A stretch of 64,000 bases of DNA from Limosilactobacillus secaliphilus (GTDB lineage: Bacteria; Bacillota; Bacilli; Lactobacillales; Lactobacillaceae). The DNA is taken from positions 186,001 to 250,000 of the forward strand of contig NZ_JQBW01000004.1 in NCBI RefSeq assembly GCF_001437055.1, given 5' to 3'. Position 1 is the stretch's first letter, and each line of letters begins with the position of its first letter. The notes beneath the pieces were generated by a model, which saw only the letters and a program-made list of their open reading frames with translations, did not search any database and was not told the origin of the DNA. Positions 29,374-39,034 of this stretch are shown here, one piece after another. The position numbers and the translations under genes are program-made.

Positions 29374-29895
29374 CTAGTTTTTACTTTGACCCTTTTGTTT
29401 CTCTAACTTACGACGCCGGCGAATGTTGCGGAAAAAGTCTTTTAGCATCTGACTGCACTCGTCGCCCAACAGGCCAGCCGTCACTTCCACCTGATGATTT
29501 AAACGCGAATCTTCCATTAAATGATACAAACTGTTTACTGCCCCGCCTTTGGGGTCACTGGCGCCATAGTAGAGGTGACGGATCCGCGCGTTGATGATGG
29601 CACCGCTACACATGATGCACGGTTCCAAGGTGACATAGAGATCGCAATCTTCCAATCGCCAGCTGTGTAAGGCATCACAGGCCTCCATAATTGCCAGCAT
29701 CTCGGCATGGTAGGGTGTCTGCTGAAACTCTTCGCGCATGTTGTGACCGGCGCCGATCACAATTCCGTCGTGCACCACTACCGCCCCAATCGGCACTTCG
29801 TCGATCGTTGCGGCAGCGCGGGCTTCGTCAATGGCTAAGCGCATATATTTTTCTGTCACAGAGTTGTCTAAAGTCAACGGATTGTTTCCTTTCAT
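29374..29895 (-). CDS. tadA: tRNA-specific adenosine deaminase
   Basis: About 173 aa. Zinc site residues: His-Glu in YHAEMLAI and the Cys pair in LEPCIMCSGAIINARI. It converts A34 to inosine in tRNA-Arg(ACG). The start is uncertain: the ATG at 29895 has only a weak AGG upstream, whereas a TTG at 29877 has AAAGGA nine bases upstream and would give 167 aa. A longer TTG start at 29910 is least likely. It ends with a basic tail (RNIRRRRKLEKQKGQ). Confidence 0.93.
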   Translation of the reverse strand: MKGNNPLTLDNSVTEKYMRLAIDEARAAATIDEVPIGAVVVHDGIVIGAGHNMREEFQQTPYHAEMLAIMEACDALHSWRLEDCDLYVTLEPCIMCSGAIINARIRHLYYGASDPKGGAVNSLYHLMEDSRLNHQVEVTAGLLGDECSQMLKDFFRNIRRRRKLEKQKGQSKN

Positions 29896-29998
29896 ATTGC
29901 CTAATTGCAAATTATGTTAGCTGTTTAAAGTCATCATTTTCAAGTCATAAAGTTTTTTGTTGACCATCAACGGATTTCTTGATTTATCACTGTCGACC

Positions 29999-30044
29999 AC
30001 AACATATTGTATTGACTACGAAATTTTAACACGATATCTTGTAG
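29999..30044 (+). promoter_or_regulatory. Pair of NrdR boxes upstream of nrdH
   Basis: ACAACATATTGTATTG (29999-30014) and ACACGATATCTTGTAG (30029-30044) resemble the 16-base NrdR consensus acaCwAtATaTwGtgt. They are 30 bases apart start to start, about three helix turns, the usual tandem arrangement. NrdR would repress the nrd genes when dATP/ATP is high. NrdR is not encoded here. Confidence 0.7.
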
Positions 30045-30052
30045 TTGAACGA

Positions 30053-30080
30053 TTGATTTTTACCCAGAATCGTCTATACT
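30053..30080 (+). promoter_or_regulatory. Promoter of nrdH
   Basis: TTGATT (30053-30058), 16 bases, TATACT (30075-30080), immediately downstream of the NrdR boxes. Confidence 0.7.
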
Positions 30081-30120
30081 TATAAGCATTCAAAACAAAA
30101 AAACGAAAGGAGGAATCAAC

Positions 30121-30342
30121 ATGGTAACGGTATTCTCCAAAAATAATTGCATCCAATGCAAAATGACCAAAATGTTCTTAAAGCAACATAACGTGAGCTT
30201 TGTGGAACACAACATTGATGAACAGCCAGAGTTCATCGAACAGCTTAAAAAAGACGGTTTCAAGGCTACTCCTGTAGTTAAGCTGCCTAATGGTAAAGCT
30301 TTCAGTGGCTTCCGCCCAGACGTATTAAAGCAGCTTGCTTAA
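30121..30342 (+). CDS. nrdH: Glutaredoxin-like protein NrdH
   Basis: 73 aa redoxin with active site NCIQCKMTK (residues 9-17; NrdH usually has CxQC) and the cis-Pro region FKATPVVKLPNGKAFSGFRPD. It reduces class Ib ribonucleotide reductase using thioredoxin reductase. SD AAAGGAGG is strong. It precedes nrdE and nrdF but is separated from them by a hairpin with a T-run. The flavodoxin nrdI, often found in this operon, is absent from the window. Confidence 0.95.
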   Translation: MVTVFSKNNCIQCKMTKMFLKQHNVSFVEHNIDEQPEFIEQLKKDGFKATPVVKLPNGKAFSGFRPDVLKQLA

Positions 30343-30362
30343 TGAGAGCAGCATTTTAAGAG

Positions 30363-30395
30363 CAGGTCGATTGACTTTTGTCGTCCTGTTTTTTT
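30363..30395 (+). terminator. Hairpin with T-run between nrdH and nrdE
   Basis: CAGG-T-CGA / TCG-T-CCTG stem (30363-30388) followed by seven T. It may end or attenuate the nrdH transcript. TTGACT (30371-30376), 18 bases and TATTGT could serve as a separate nrdE promoter overlapping the hairpin. Confidence 0.6.
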
Positions 30396-30445
30396 ATTGT
30401 AAATTTACCGACGAATCAATCATAACAAGAGAGTAGGATCAAAAC

Positions 30446-32617
30446 ATGGCTTTATCGGATATTGATTTAACCCAAGCAAAATACTTTGACCTGAATAACG
30501 AGGTCAACATCCCTAAAAATGGTCAGATCCAATTGGATAAGGATCAAGAAGCACTAGCTGATTTCATCGAGCAAAACGTCAAGCCGAATACCAAGCGCTT
30601 CCCTTCAGTGATGGCACGGATCAACTGGCTGATTGATAATGACTACATTGAAGCCGGCTTCATCCACCAGTACAGTGAAGACTTCATTGAAAAGCTGTAT
30701 GACTACTTGAAAAAGGAAAACTTCCACTTCCATTCCTTCATGGCCGCTTACAAATTCTATGCCCAATATGCTCTGCGGACCAATGACAAGGAATACTATC
30801 TGGAAAACTACATTGACCGGGTAGCGATGAACGCACTGTTCTTAGCCAACGGTGATCCTGACTTGGCAATGGACCTGGCCCATGAATTAATCCACCAGCG
30901 TTACCAGCCAGCCACGCCAACCTTCCTGAACGCTGGCCGTAAGCGGCGGGGTGAATTTGTTTCTTGCTTTGAAATTCAAACGACCGACGACATGAACACC
31001 ATCGGCCGCACCATCAACTCCGCTTTGCAGCTGTCCAAGATCGGCGGCGGGGTTGGGATCAACCTGAGCAACTTGCGTGAAGCCGGTGCCCCAATCAAGA
31101 AGATCGCCAATGCGGCTTCTGGCGTGGTTCCCGTCATGAAACTGCTCGAAGACGCCTTCTCCTACTCCAACCAGTTAGGCCAGCGGCAAGGGGCCGGGGT
31201 TGTCTACCTGTCCGTTTTCCATCCCGACATCATCGAATTCCTTGGTGCCAAGAAGGAAAACGCGGATGAAAAGGTCCGGGTTAAGACCCTTTCGCTGGGT
31301 GTGACCGTCCCTGATAAATTCTACCAACTGGTTGAGCAGGACGCCGATATGTACCTATTCAGTCCGTATGACGTTGAACGCATCTACCACAAGCCGTTCT
31401 CCTACGTCGATATCACGAAGGAATACGACAACATGGTCGCAAACGACGAAATCCACAAGAAGAAGATCAACGCCCGTGACTTGGAAGACGAAATTTCCAA
31501 GCTCCAGCAGGAATCCGGCTACCCTTACATCGTCAACATCGACACTGAAAATCGTGCCAACCCGATCGCCGGCAAGATCGTGATGTCCAACCTCTGTTCC
31601 GAAATTGCCCAAGTGCAAGTGCCATCCCGAGTTAACAACGACCAGAGTTACGCCAAGCTCGGTACCGACGTTTCCTGCAACCTGGGTTCCACAAACATCG
31701 ACCACATGATGGAATCGCCTGACTTTGGCAAGTCCATCCGCGCCATGATGCGGGGCTTAACCCATATCTCTGATTTGGAACACTTAGATGTTGTGCCTTC
31801 CATTGAAAACGGCAATGCCCGTTCACACTCTGTGGGTCTTGGTGCCATGGGCCTGCACGGCTTCCTGGCCAAGCACCATATCCAGTACGGTTCTCCAGTA
31901 GCACTGGAATTCACTTCCGTCTACTTCATGCTGCTCAACTACTGGTCCTTGGTTGCTTCCAACGAAATTGCCAAGGAACGGCAGGAAACCTTTGCCGACT
32001 TTGACAAATCCAAGTATGCTGACGGGTCTTACTTCGATAAGTACACCGAAAAAGACTGGGGACCACAGTCTGACATGGTGAAGAAGTTGTTCGACGGGAT
32101 CTTCATTCCAGGCATCGATGATTGGAAGGCTTTGAAGGCCAAGGTCATGAAGGATGGCTTGTACAACGCCTACCGCCTTGCCGTCGCTCCCAATGGGTCC
32201 ACTGCCTACATCGGCGATTCGACCGCCAGCCTGCAGCCAATCATCAACCGGATTGAGGAACGGCAGGAAAAGATGATCGGTAAGATTTACTATCCTGCCC
32301 CATACCTGTCCAACGACACCATGCCTTACTACCAATCCGCCTACGACATTGACCAGCGTTCCGTCATCGACACATACGCTGCCGCCCAGCAGCACGTTGA
32401 CCAGTCGCTGTCCATGACCTTATTCATGCGCTCAACCATTCCAGAGGGCATGTATGAATGGAAGAAAGGACGGACTAACAAGATGACGACGCGTGACTTA
32501 AACATTCTTCGTCACTACGCTTATCAAAAAGGGATTAAGTCGATTTACTACATCCGGACCTTCACTGACGACAATAGTGAAATCGGCGCCAACCAATGCG
32601 AGTCCTGCGTCATTTAA
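30446..32617 (+). CDS. nrdE: Class Ib ribonucleotide reductase alpha subunit
   Basis: 723 aa, full length. Catalytic Cys positions are recognisable: VSCFEIQTTDDMNTI, NLCSEIAQVQ (the thiyl-radical region) and the C-terminal redox pair CESCVI. The radical-transfer Tyr pair and the PNGSTAYIGDSTASLQP loop are present. It makes dNDPs aerobically with NrdF. GTAGGATC precedes the ATG; the order nrdE-nrdF is standard. Confidence 0.98.
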   Translation: MALSDIDLTQAKYFDLNNEVNIPKNGQIQLDKDQEALADFIEQNVKPNTKRFPSVMARINWLIDNDYIEAGFIHQYSEDFIEKLYDYLKKENFHFHSFMAAYKFYAQYALRTNDKEYYLENYIDRVAMNALFLANGDPDLAMDLAHELIHQRYQPATPTFLNAGRKRRGEFVSCFEIQTTDDMNTIGRTINSALQLSKIGGGVGINLSNLREAGAPIKKIANAASGVVPVMKLLEDAFSYSNQLGQRQGAGVVYLSVFHPDIIEFLGAKKENADEKVRVKTLSLGVTVPDKFYQLVEQDADMYLFSPYDVERIYHKPFSYVDITKEYDNMVANDEIHKKKINARDLEDEISKLQQESGYPYIVNIDTENRANPIAGKIVMSNLCSEIAQVQVPSRVNNDQSYAKLGTDVSCNLGSTNIDHMMESPDFGKSIRAMMRGLTHISDLEHLDVVPSIENGNARSHSVGLGAMGLHGFLAKHHIQYGSPVALEFTSVYFMLLNYWSLVASNEIAKERQETFADFDKSKYADGSYFDKYTEKDWGPQSDMVKKLFDGIFIPGIDDWKALKAKVMKDGLYNAYRLAVAPNGSTAYIGDSTASLQPIINRIEERQEKMIGKIYYPAPYLSNDTMPYYQSAYDIDQRSVIDTYAAAQQHVDQSLSMTLFMRSTIPEGMYEWKKGRTNKMTTRDLNILRHYAYQKGIKSIYYIRTFTDDNSEIGANQCESCVI

Positions 32618-32684
32618 CTTGCGTTATCAAGGATCCAGATTATAATTATGTAGTATTTGTACGCACTAAATAAGGAGCTGTAAA

Positions 32685-33686
32685 ATGCCAATTAAGAGTT
32701 ATAAAGCCATTAACTGGAATGAAGTCTCTGACATGATCGACAAGGCCACCTGGGAAAAGCTGACTGAACAATTCTGGCTGGACACCCGGATCCCCGTTTC
32801 CAACGATCTGGATGACTGGCGGGAACTGGACACCGACCACCAATGGACAGTTGGTCACGTCTTTGGTGGTCTGACCCTGTTGGACACTTTGCAATCACAG
32901 GCTGGTTTGACCGCCCTGAAGGAAGATGTCCAGACGCCACACGAAACGGCCGTCCTGAACAACATTCAGTTCATGGAATCCGTTCATGCCAAGTCTTATT
33001 CCACCATCTTCTCCACGTTGAACACGCCAGATGAAATCAAGGAAATCTTCGACTGGTCCGACAGTGAAGAATTCCTGCAGAACAAGGCCGTTAAGATCGG
33101 TAACATCTACCTGGATGAATCCGTTGATCCGCTGAAGAAGAAGATTGCCAACGTCTTCTTGGAAACCTTCCTCTTCTATTCAGGTTTCTACACCCCACTC
33201 TATTACCTGGGCCACAACAAACTGAACAACGTGGCCGAAATCATCAAACTGATCCTGCGTGACGAATCCGTCCACGGCACTTACATCGGCTACAAGTTCC
33301 AAGTGGGCTTAAAGCAGCGCAGTGAAAAGCAGCAACAGGACCTAGTTGACTGGCTGTACAACTTCTTGTACGAACTTTACGACAACGAAGAGAAGTACAC
33401 CCACCTGCTGTACGATCAGATCGGTTGGACTGATGATGTCTTAACCTTCATCCGTTACAATGCCAACAAGGCGCTGATGAACTTGGGTCAGGATCCGCTC
33501 TTCCCTGACACTTCTAGTGACGTTAACCCAGTGGTCATGAATGGTATTTCCACCACCACTTCCAACCACGACTTCTTCAGTCAAGTCGGCAATGGTTACC
33601 GGTTGGGGGCCGTTGAAGCCATGAGCGACAGCGACTACCACGTCAAGGACCCGAACGCCGGCAAGAGCAAGAACGATAAAGAATAA
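32685..33686 (+). CDS. nrdF: Class Ib ribonucleotide reductase beta subunit
   Basis: 333 aa four-helix ferritin-like protein. Metal ligands are recognisable in ESVHAKSYSTIFSTL, in the helix LETFLFYSGFYTPLYY, and in RDESVHGTYIGYK. It carries the Mn or Fe tyrosyl radical for NrdE. AAGGAG precedes the ATG 67 bases after nrdE. It is followed by a terminator. Confidence 0.97.
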   Translation: MPIKSYKAINWNEVSDMIDKATWEKLTEQFWLDTRIPVSNDLDDWRELDTDHQWTVGHVFGGLTLLDTLQSQAGLTALKEDVQTPHETAVLNNIQFMESVHAKSYSTIFSTLNTPDEIKEIFDWSDSEEFLQNKAVKIGNIYLDESVDPLKKKIANVFLETFLFYSGFYTPLYYLGHNKLNNVAEIIKLILRDESVHGTYIGYKFQVGLKQRSEKQQQDLVDWLYNFLYELYDNEEKYTHLLYDQIGWTDDVLTFIRYNANKALMNLGQDPLFPDTSSDVNPVVMNGISTTTSNHDFFSQVGNGYRLGAVEAMSDSDYHVKDPNAGKSKNDKE

Positions 33687-33693
33687 ACAACGA

Positions 33694-33723
33694 ACGGACT
33701 GACAATGTTCAGCCCGTTTTTTG
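33694..33723 (+). terminator. Terminator of nrdEF
   Basis: ACGG-a-CTGA / TCAG-c-CCGT stem (33694-33717) and a run of T. Confidence 0.8.
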
Positions 33724-33764
33724 TTGCCAAATTTCATATATTAACCTGGCGAAACGCTCTAGAC

Positions 33765-33796
33765 AAAGGCTGTCATTATGTGCAGCCTTTTTTATT
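33765..33796 (+). terminator. Second hairpin terminator upstream of adhE
   Basis: AAAGGCTG (33765-33772) / CAGCCTTT (33783-33790) with six T. A second barrier to read-through from nrdEF into adhE. Confidence 0.75.
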
Positions 33797-33828
33797 TGAT
33801 GTTGATATGATTAGTTCATCATATTAGT

Positions 33829-33877
33829 TTGTGAAATAATGATCATTCTCCAATAAAGATTGATAATAGTTTCACAA
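33829..33877 (+). promoter_or_regulatory. Two Rex-type operators upstream of adhE
   Basis: TTGTGAAATAATGATCAT (33829-33846) and TTGATAATAGTTTCACAA (33860-33877) carry the Rex half-site TTGTGAA once each, in opposite orientation, with degenerate second arms. They are 14 bases apart. The 390-base gap between nrdF and adhE otherwise holds two terminators and a pyrimidine-rich leader. Confidence 0.7.
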
Positions 33878-34038
33878 AGTACCATTATTTACCGAAAACG
33901 ATTTCATGTTGATAATCATCTGCTCCAGCCCCTTATGCCATTTGTTCCATTCACAAACCCGTGTCAGTCAGCAGCTCTATTTATCCTTGTGCAGTTCCTT
34001 TTTTTCTTTACCCTCCTTGCACTTAGGATAAACTGTAG

Positions 34039-34056
34039 TTGTTCAATAATTAACAA
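34039..34056 (+). promoter_or_regulatory. Third Rex-type operator next to the adhE ribosome site
   Basis: TTGTTCAATAATTAACAA is an 18-base near-perfect palindrome of the TTGTTAA-N4-TTAACAA Rex form, ending nine bases before the AAAGGAG of adhE. adhE is a classic Rex target in Gram-positive bacteria. Confidence 0.65.
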
Positions 34057-34076
34057 TATATCAAAAAGGAGTCTTT

Positions 34077-36710
34077 ATGATGGCGACTGAGAAGCACAAC
34101 AAACCAACTCAACCAGCAGCTCATCCCGAAGGCGCAGAAGCCCAAGCGATGATTGATGACTTGATGGATAAAAGTGAAGTGGCATTCAACCAGCTGCGGA
34201 CCTTTACCCAGGAACAAGTCGATCATATTTGTCAGGCACTGGCCCTGGCTGCCGAAGAGCACCACATGGACCTCGCCATGGAAGCCGCTGAAGAAACTGG
34301 CCGTGGTGTTGCCGAAGATAAGGCAATCAAGAACATTTACGCCAGCGAATACATTTGGAACAACATCCGTCATGACAAGACGGTCGGAATCATTAAGGAT
34401 GACGATCAAAACCAGACTGTGACGATCGCTGACCCACTGGGTATCATCGCCGGTGTGGTTCCGGTAACCAACCCAACGTCAACCGTTATTTTCAAATCAA
34501 TCATTTGTTTGAAGACGCGGAACACCATTGTCTTCTCCATGCACCCGCAAGCTATGAAGGCATCCATTCACACCGCCCAGATTCTGGAAAAGGCCGCTGA
34601 AGAAGCCGGTGCCCCAAAGAACGTCATTCAATGGATACCTCGCCCATCTCGTGACGCAACCGTTGACCTGCTCCAGCACAAGAAGACCGCTACGATTCTG
34701 GCAACTGGTGGCCCTGGCCTGGTTAAGGCAGCCTACAGTTCTGGTAACCCGGCATTAGGTGTTGGTCCTGGTAACGGTCCAGCCTACATCGAACACACCG
34801 CTAACATTCCACGGTCCATCTACGACATCGTTTTGTCCAAGACCTTTGATAACGGTATGATTTGTGCCTCCGAAAACTCCATTGTCGTTGACGACGAGAT
34901 TTACGACCAGGTCAAGGACGAACTGCGCAAGTGGAACTGCTACTTCCTGAAGAAATCCGAAATTCCAACCTTCACTAAGGGCTTCATTGATCCAAAGCGT
35001 CACCAAGTTGCCGGCCCAATCGCTGGTAAGTCTGCCAAGGCAATCGCTGATATGTGTGGTCTGAAGAATGTTCCTGCCAACACCAAAGTCCTGATCGCCG
35101 AATACGAAGGTGTTGGTCCTGACTACCCACTGTCTGCTGAAAAGCTGTCACCAGTCTTGACGATGTACCGTGCTCACTCACACAAAGAAGCCTTTGACAT
35201 CTGTAAGCAATTGCTGCACTTCGGTGGTGAAGGCCACACGGCAGCCATTCACACGACCGATAACGACTTGGCTACTAAGTACGGTCTGGAAATGCGGGCA
35301 TCACGGATTATCGTCAACTCTCCTTCTGCTTTAGGTGGGATTGGTAACATCTACAACAACATGACCCCATCCTTAACGCTGGGGACCGGTTCTTACGGTA
35401 AGAACTCCGTATCACACAACGTTACCGACTACGACCTGTTGAACTACAAGGTCATCGCCAAGCGGCGGGAAAATCGTCAATGGGTGAAAATCCCCCCAAA
35501 AGTATACTTTCAGCGGAACTCGCTAAAAGAATTGCAAGATATTCCAAACATTGATCGGGCATTCATCGTCAGCGGTCCTGGTACGGTGCGGCGTGGTTAC
35601 GTTCAACGTGTCATTGACCAACTGCGGCTTCGTCCTCACGAAACCCACTTCCAAGTCTTTGATGAAGTTGAACCAGACCCATCAACCGCAACCGTTGAAA
35701 AGGGTGTCTCCTTAATGAACGACTTCAAGCCGGACACCATCATTGCCATCGGTGGTGGTTCACCAATGGACGCTGCCAAGGCAATGTGGATGTTCTATGA
35801 GCACCCGGACACTTCCTGGAACGGTGTCAAGCAGAAGTACCTGGACATTCGTAAGCGGGCCTACCAGATTGGCAAACCGCACAAGGCACAATACATTGGG
35901 ATTCCAACCACGTCTGGGACCGGGAGTGAAATCACCTGCTTCAGTGTCATCACCGACTCCAAGACGCACGTTAAGTACCCACTGGCCGACTACGCACTGA
36001 CCCCAGACATCGCCATCGTCGACTCACAATTCGTGGAAACCATTCCACCTAAGACGATTGCTCACGACGGCCTGGATGTTCTCTGCCACGCCATCGAATC
36101 TTACGTCTCCGTCATGGCTACCGACTACACCCGTGGCTGGTCGCTGCAAGCCATCAAAGGGGTTATGGAAACGCTGGTTGACAGTGTTCATGGCGACCAA
36201 GATGCACGGCGGCGGATGCACAACTACTCCACCATTGCCGGGATGGCATTCGGTCAAGCATTCCTGGGAATCAACCACTCCTTGGCCCACAAGATGGGTG
36301 GTGCCTTCGACCTGCCACACGGTCTGTGTATCGCCATCGCATTGCCACAGGTCATCCGCTTCAACGCCAAGCGCCCCGAAAAACTGGCAATGTGGCCACA
36401 CTACGCTACCTACCACGCAACTAAGGACTACGCCGACATCGCTCGCTTCCTGCACCTGCCAGGCAAGACCGATGAAGAATTGGTTGAAAACCTCGTTCAA
36501 CGGATCATCAAGCTGGCTCACGATTGTGGCTTAACCCTGAGTCTGAAGGCTAACGGCGTAAAGAAGGCCGACTTCGACAAGCAGGTTGATCACTTAGCTG
36601 TTCTGGCTTACGAAGATCAATGTACGACCACGAACCCGGTTGAACCATTAGTTAGTCAACTGAAGACTTTGCTGCAGCGCTGCTACGATGGTACCGGTGT
36701 GGAAGACTAA
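34077..36710 (+). CDS. adhE: Bifunctional acetaldehyde-CoA/alcohol dehydrogenase
   Basis: 877 aa fusion. N-terminal aldehyde dehydrogenase domain (residues about 20-440) with catalytic Cys in NGMICASENS and VVPVTNPTSTVIFKS. C-terminal iron alcohol dehydrogenase domain (about 470-870) with GGGSPMDAAKAMW, the metal ligands in AHDGLDVLCHAIESY, and GINHSLAHKMGGAFDLPHG. It reduces acetyl-CoA to ethanol, regenerating two NAD+, which is essential for heterofermentative growth on hexose. Rex-type sites upstream suggest NADH-dependent induction. Two adjacent ATGs exist (34077, 34080). Confidence 0.98.
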   Translation: MMATEKHNKPTQPAAHPEGAEAQAMIDDLMDKSEVAFNQLRTFTQEQVDHICQALALAAEEHHMDLAMEAAEETGRGVAEDKAIKNIYASEYIWNNIRHDKTVGIIKDDDQNQTVTIADPLGIIAGVVPVTNPTSTVIFKSIICLKTRNTIVFSMHPQAMKASIHTAQILEKAAEEAGAPKNVIQWIPRPSRDATVDLLQHKKTATILATGGPGLVKAAYSSGNPALGVGPGNGPAYIEHTANIPRSIYDIVLSKTFDNGMICASENSIVVDDEIYDQVKDELRKWNCYFLKKSEIPTFTKGFIDPKRHQVAGPIAGKSAKAIADMCGLKNVPANTKVLIAEYEGVGPDYPLSAEKLSPVLTMYRAHSHKEAFDICKQLLHFGGEGHTAAIHTTDNDLATKYGLEMRASRIIVNSPSALGGIGNIYNNMTPSLTLGTGSYGKNSVSHNVTDYDLLNYKVIAKRRENRQWVKIPPKVYFQRNSLKELQDIPNIDRAFIVSGPGTVRRGYVQRVIDQLRLRPHETHFQVFDEVEPDPSTATVEKGVSLMNDFKPDTIIAIGGGSPMDAAKAMWMFYEHPDTSWNGVKQKYLDIRKRAYQIGKPHKAQYIGIPTTSGTGSEITCFSVITDSKTHVKYPLADYALTPDIAIVDSQFVETIPPKTIAHDGLDVLCHAIESYVSVMATDYTRGWSLQAIKGVMETLVDSVHGDQDARRRMHNYSTIAGMAFGQAFLGINHSLAHKMGGAFDLPHGLCIAIALPQVIRFNAKRPEKLAMWPHYATYHATKDYADIARFLHLPGKTDEELVENLVQRIIKLAHDCGLTLSLKANGVKKADFDKQVDHLAVLAYEDQCTTTNPVEPLVSQLKTLLQRCYDGTGVED

Positions 36711-36735
36711 ATAATCAATCAGACATCAAAACACA

Positions 36736-36773
36736 ATCTCCGAACAAGGCATTTCTTGTTCGGAGATTTTTTT
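36736..36773 (+). terminator. Terminator of adhE
   Basis: ATCTCCGAACAAG (36736-36748) / CTTGTTCGGAGAT (36755-36767) plus seven T: a perfect 13-bp stem. Confidence 0.93.
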
Positions 36774-36791
36774 GCTTAATTAAGAAAATTC

Positions 36792-36805
36792 TGTAACCGA
36801 TTCCA
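36792..36805 (+). promoter_or_regulatory. Catabolite-responsive element (CRE)
   Basis: TGTAACCGATTCCA fits the TGNAANCGNTNNCA consensus at every fixed position. It lies about 95 bases before the broken carbohydrate-active gene, suggesting CcpA control of that gene. Confidence 0.65.
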
Positions 36806-36898
36806 TCGCTTTGAGATAAGGTGGTTAGGCAACGTTTAAAAAGAGTACAATTGTCTTAACGTATTATCGCTAATGGTTGTGTTAAAGGAGTTACAAAT

Positions 36899-38881
36899 AT
36901 GTTTACTTATTACACCAAACAGGTCGGCCAAGAAGGCTTTTCACCACTTCCTACCCAGCAGCAGTTAGATGTGCAGGAAAAAGTGGTCGACGGTGACGGA
37001 TCCATTGACCACCCCTATCAAGTCAACATTCACATCAAGAACACCAGCGATTCTGAGGCGTGGCAGGGAATTGTCAAGGTCAATTATTCTTTCAAGGCAG
37101 ACCATCCTAATTTCTACTTGCCGGGTTTCATGTATGGTACCAACCAGGGCCAAGAACCGATCGATGTCGTCAACAACTATCCCAGAATTCGACAGCAGTC
37201 AGTTCAACAGCCTGCCTCTTCTTGGTGGATGACTCGGTCAGACCGCCTGTCGCACCCGGTCATTATTGGGACCAGTGATTCCCATGTCTACGGCATCATT
37301 GCTAGTCCCTACATCGTGGAGGAAAATGGACAACTAATTCCTTTCACACCTAGCCATTCATCCCGTCATTTCGTCCAATACAATGGCTTTGCCTGTGAAA
37401 CGGCCACCGATTCCAACAGTATCAGCTATACCCTGGGCTACCAGAATGCCCCTTACTTTTTCAAGCGCGCTGACATTGTTAAGCCATGCCCGCCCCTGCA
37501 AAGTGACCAATGCATTACCCTTCCTGCAGGCGCTGATTACTCCTTCACCATGACTGTTTACGATGTGGCTTCATCGTCGCGGTTAACCGTTCACCACATC
37601 ATCAAGGCCTGCTACTACGCCTTCCATCAAGCACCCCGCGACATTTCTTCCATTGAGGAATGCGTCACTAAGATTAGCCAGGCAATCGCTAATGATGCCT
37701 ATATCCCTAGTCAATGCCAATATTCCGGCATGGTCCACGATGATGGCAGTCTGAATACGATTTTCTCTTTCAGCTGGACCAATGGATTAGCGGTGGCAGT
37801 GCCAATGCTGATTGCCGCACTAAGAACACATAGTGAAGCAATCTACCAGCAGGCGATGGGCGTCATTAACAAGATCATTCACACCCCATTCAACGCTAAC
37901 AACGGGTTGCCTTACACCAGCTTCGACGATCACGGCAATGGTACCAATGCCGGCTGGTGGTTAGATCAAACTATTAATCGTGGCCACGCTGGTTACATTT
38001 TGGGTCAAGGGATCTTCTACCTCTTGAAAGCCTACCATTATGAACAAAAACTACATGACGTCGATCATCCTGACTGGATCCACATCGCCAATTCTGTTTG
38101 TGCCCAACTGGTCAAGGGCCTTAATAGCGACAACGAGTTCCCATATGTCTATTCCGAAAAGTCGGCGGCCGGGATTGAATATAACTCCTTTGGTTCATGC
38201 TAGTGTGCCACTGCGATTGCATACTGCAGCTACCTGCTCCATACAGAAAAGTGGTTATCACTACTCGAAAAAAGTGAAGATCACTACTTCCACACGTATG
38301 TTGAGAAAATGGAGTGTTATGGTGGCCCACTTGATACCAGTAAATCACCGGACAACGAGGGCATTTTGGCCTTTATTCGACTGGATCATTTGATGTACCT
38401 ATTGACTCAAAAGCCACAGTATTTGAAACACATGCAATTTGCCCTGTATCAAGAATTTAGTTACAAATACTGCTACAATTCCCCAATCAAATACAATCCG
38501 CTGAAAAAGCTTCATTGGTGCAGTTGTGGTGGCAGCATCACCTCGGTCTGCAATCCGCACATCCATCCGATGTCATCATCAATCTTGGACGAACTGATCT
38601 TCTGCTACCAACAAACCGGTGACCAATACATCCTGGACCGCTATCACGATACTTTGAATTGGGGCAAGCAATCATATAATCGTCAACCACGGGAATTTGA
38701 TTTCGGTAAGACCGGCTGGATGTCAGAGCGTTTCTGCTACTCACAAGGCTTATTAACACAGTATTATCCAGATCATACTCCTGCTAGCACCTGGTTCAAT
38801 CTGCTTCCGTGGGCCGCTGCCAGTGTTATCGATGGCTATACCGGCTTAGTTTGGGACCAAGAAGTGCAGAAGAGCAAATAA
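36899..38881 (+). pseudogene. Putative six-hairpin-type carbohydrate-active protein, interrupted by an in-frame TAG
   Basis: One continuous reading frame of 661 codons broken only by TAG at 38201-38203. The codons on both sides (ends GIEYNSFGSC; resumes CATAIAYCSYLLHTEKW, then the main C-terminal part) read as one protein with no frame change. AAAGGAG precedes the ATG. The sequence looks like an N-terminal beta domain (residues 1-210) followed by an alpha/alpha-toroid region (WTNGLAVAVPMLIAAL, NRGHAGYILGQGIFYLL), as in six-hairpin glycosidases; I cannot name the family. It has no signal peptide. A CRE lies upstream. The two pieces could be made separately, or TAG could be read through, but a recent nonsense mutation is simplest. 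Confidence 0.75.
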
Positions 38882-39034
38882 TTGCCCGCTTAAAAAGAAA
38901 TTAATGAGCCATTCAGTAACAAGATAACTTTTAAAGTTTGATAATATTCAGAACGGCCGTTTGCGGTGTATGTTGAAATAATTTGTGAATTTGAAATTTT
39001 TGTGGTTTTTACTACAAGGAGGATCATTTTACTT

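Noticed and set aside
31823-32395. 190-aa open frame antisense to nrdE
   Set aside because: Shadow of nrdE codon bias; no ribosome site or recognisable domain.
33860-34090. 76-aa open frame before adhE
   Set aside because: It has no ribosome site, is pyrimidine-rich low complexity, and overlaps a Rex site and the adhE start.
38966-39034. N-terminal extension of the RDV/Mub protein
   Set aside because: It places hydrophobic, non-signal sequence before the KxYKxGKxW motif, while AAGGAGG is positioned for the ATG at 39035.
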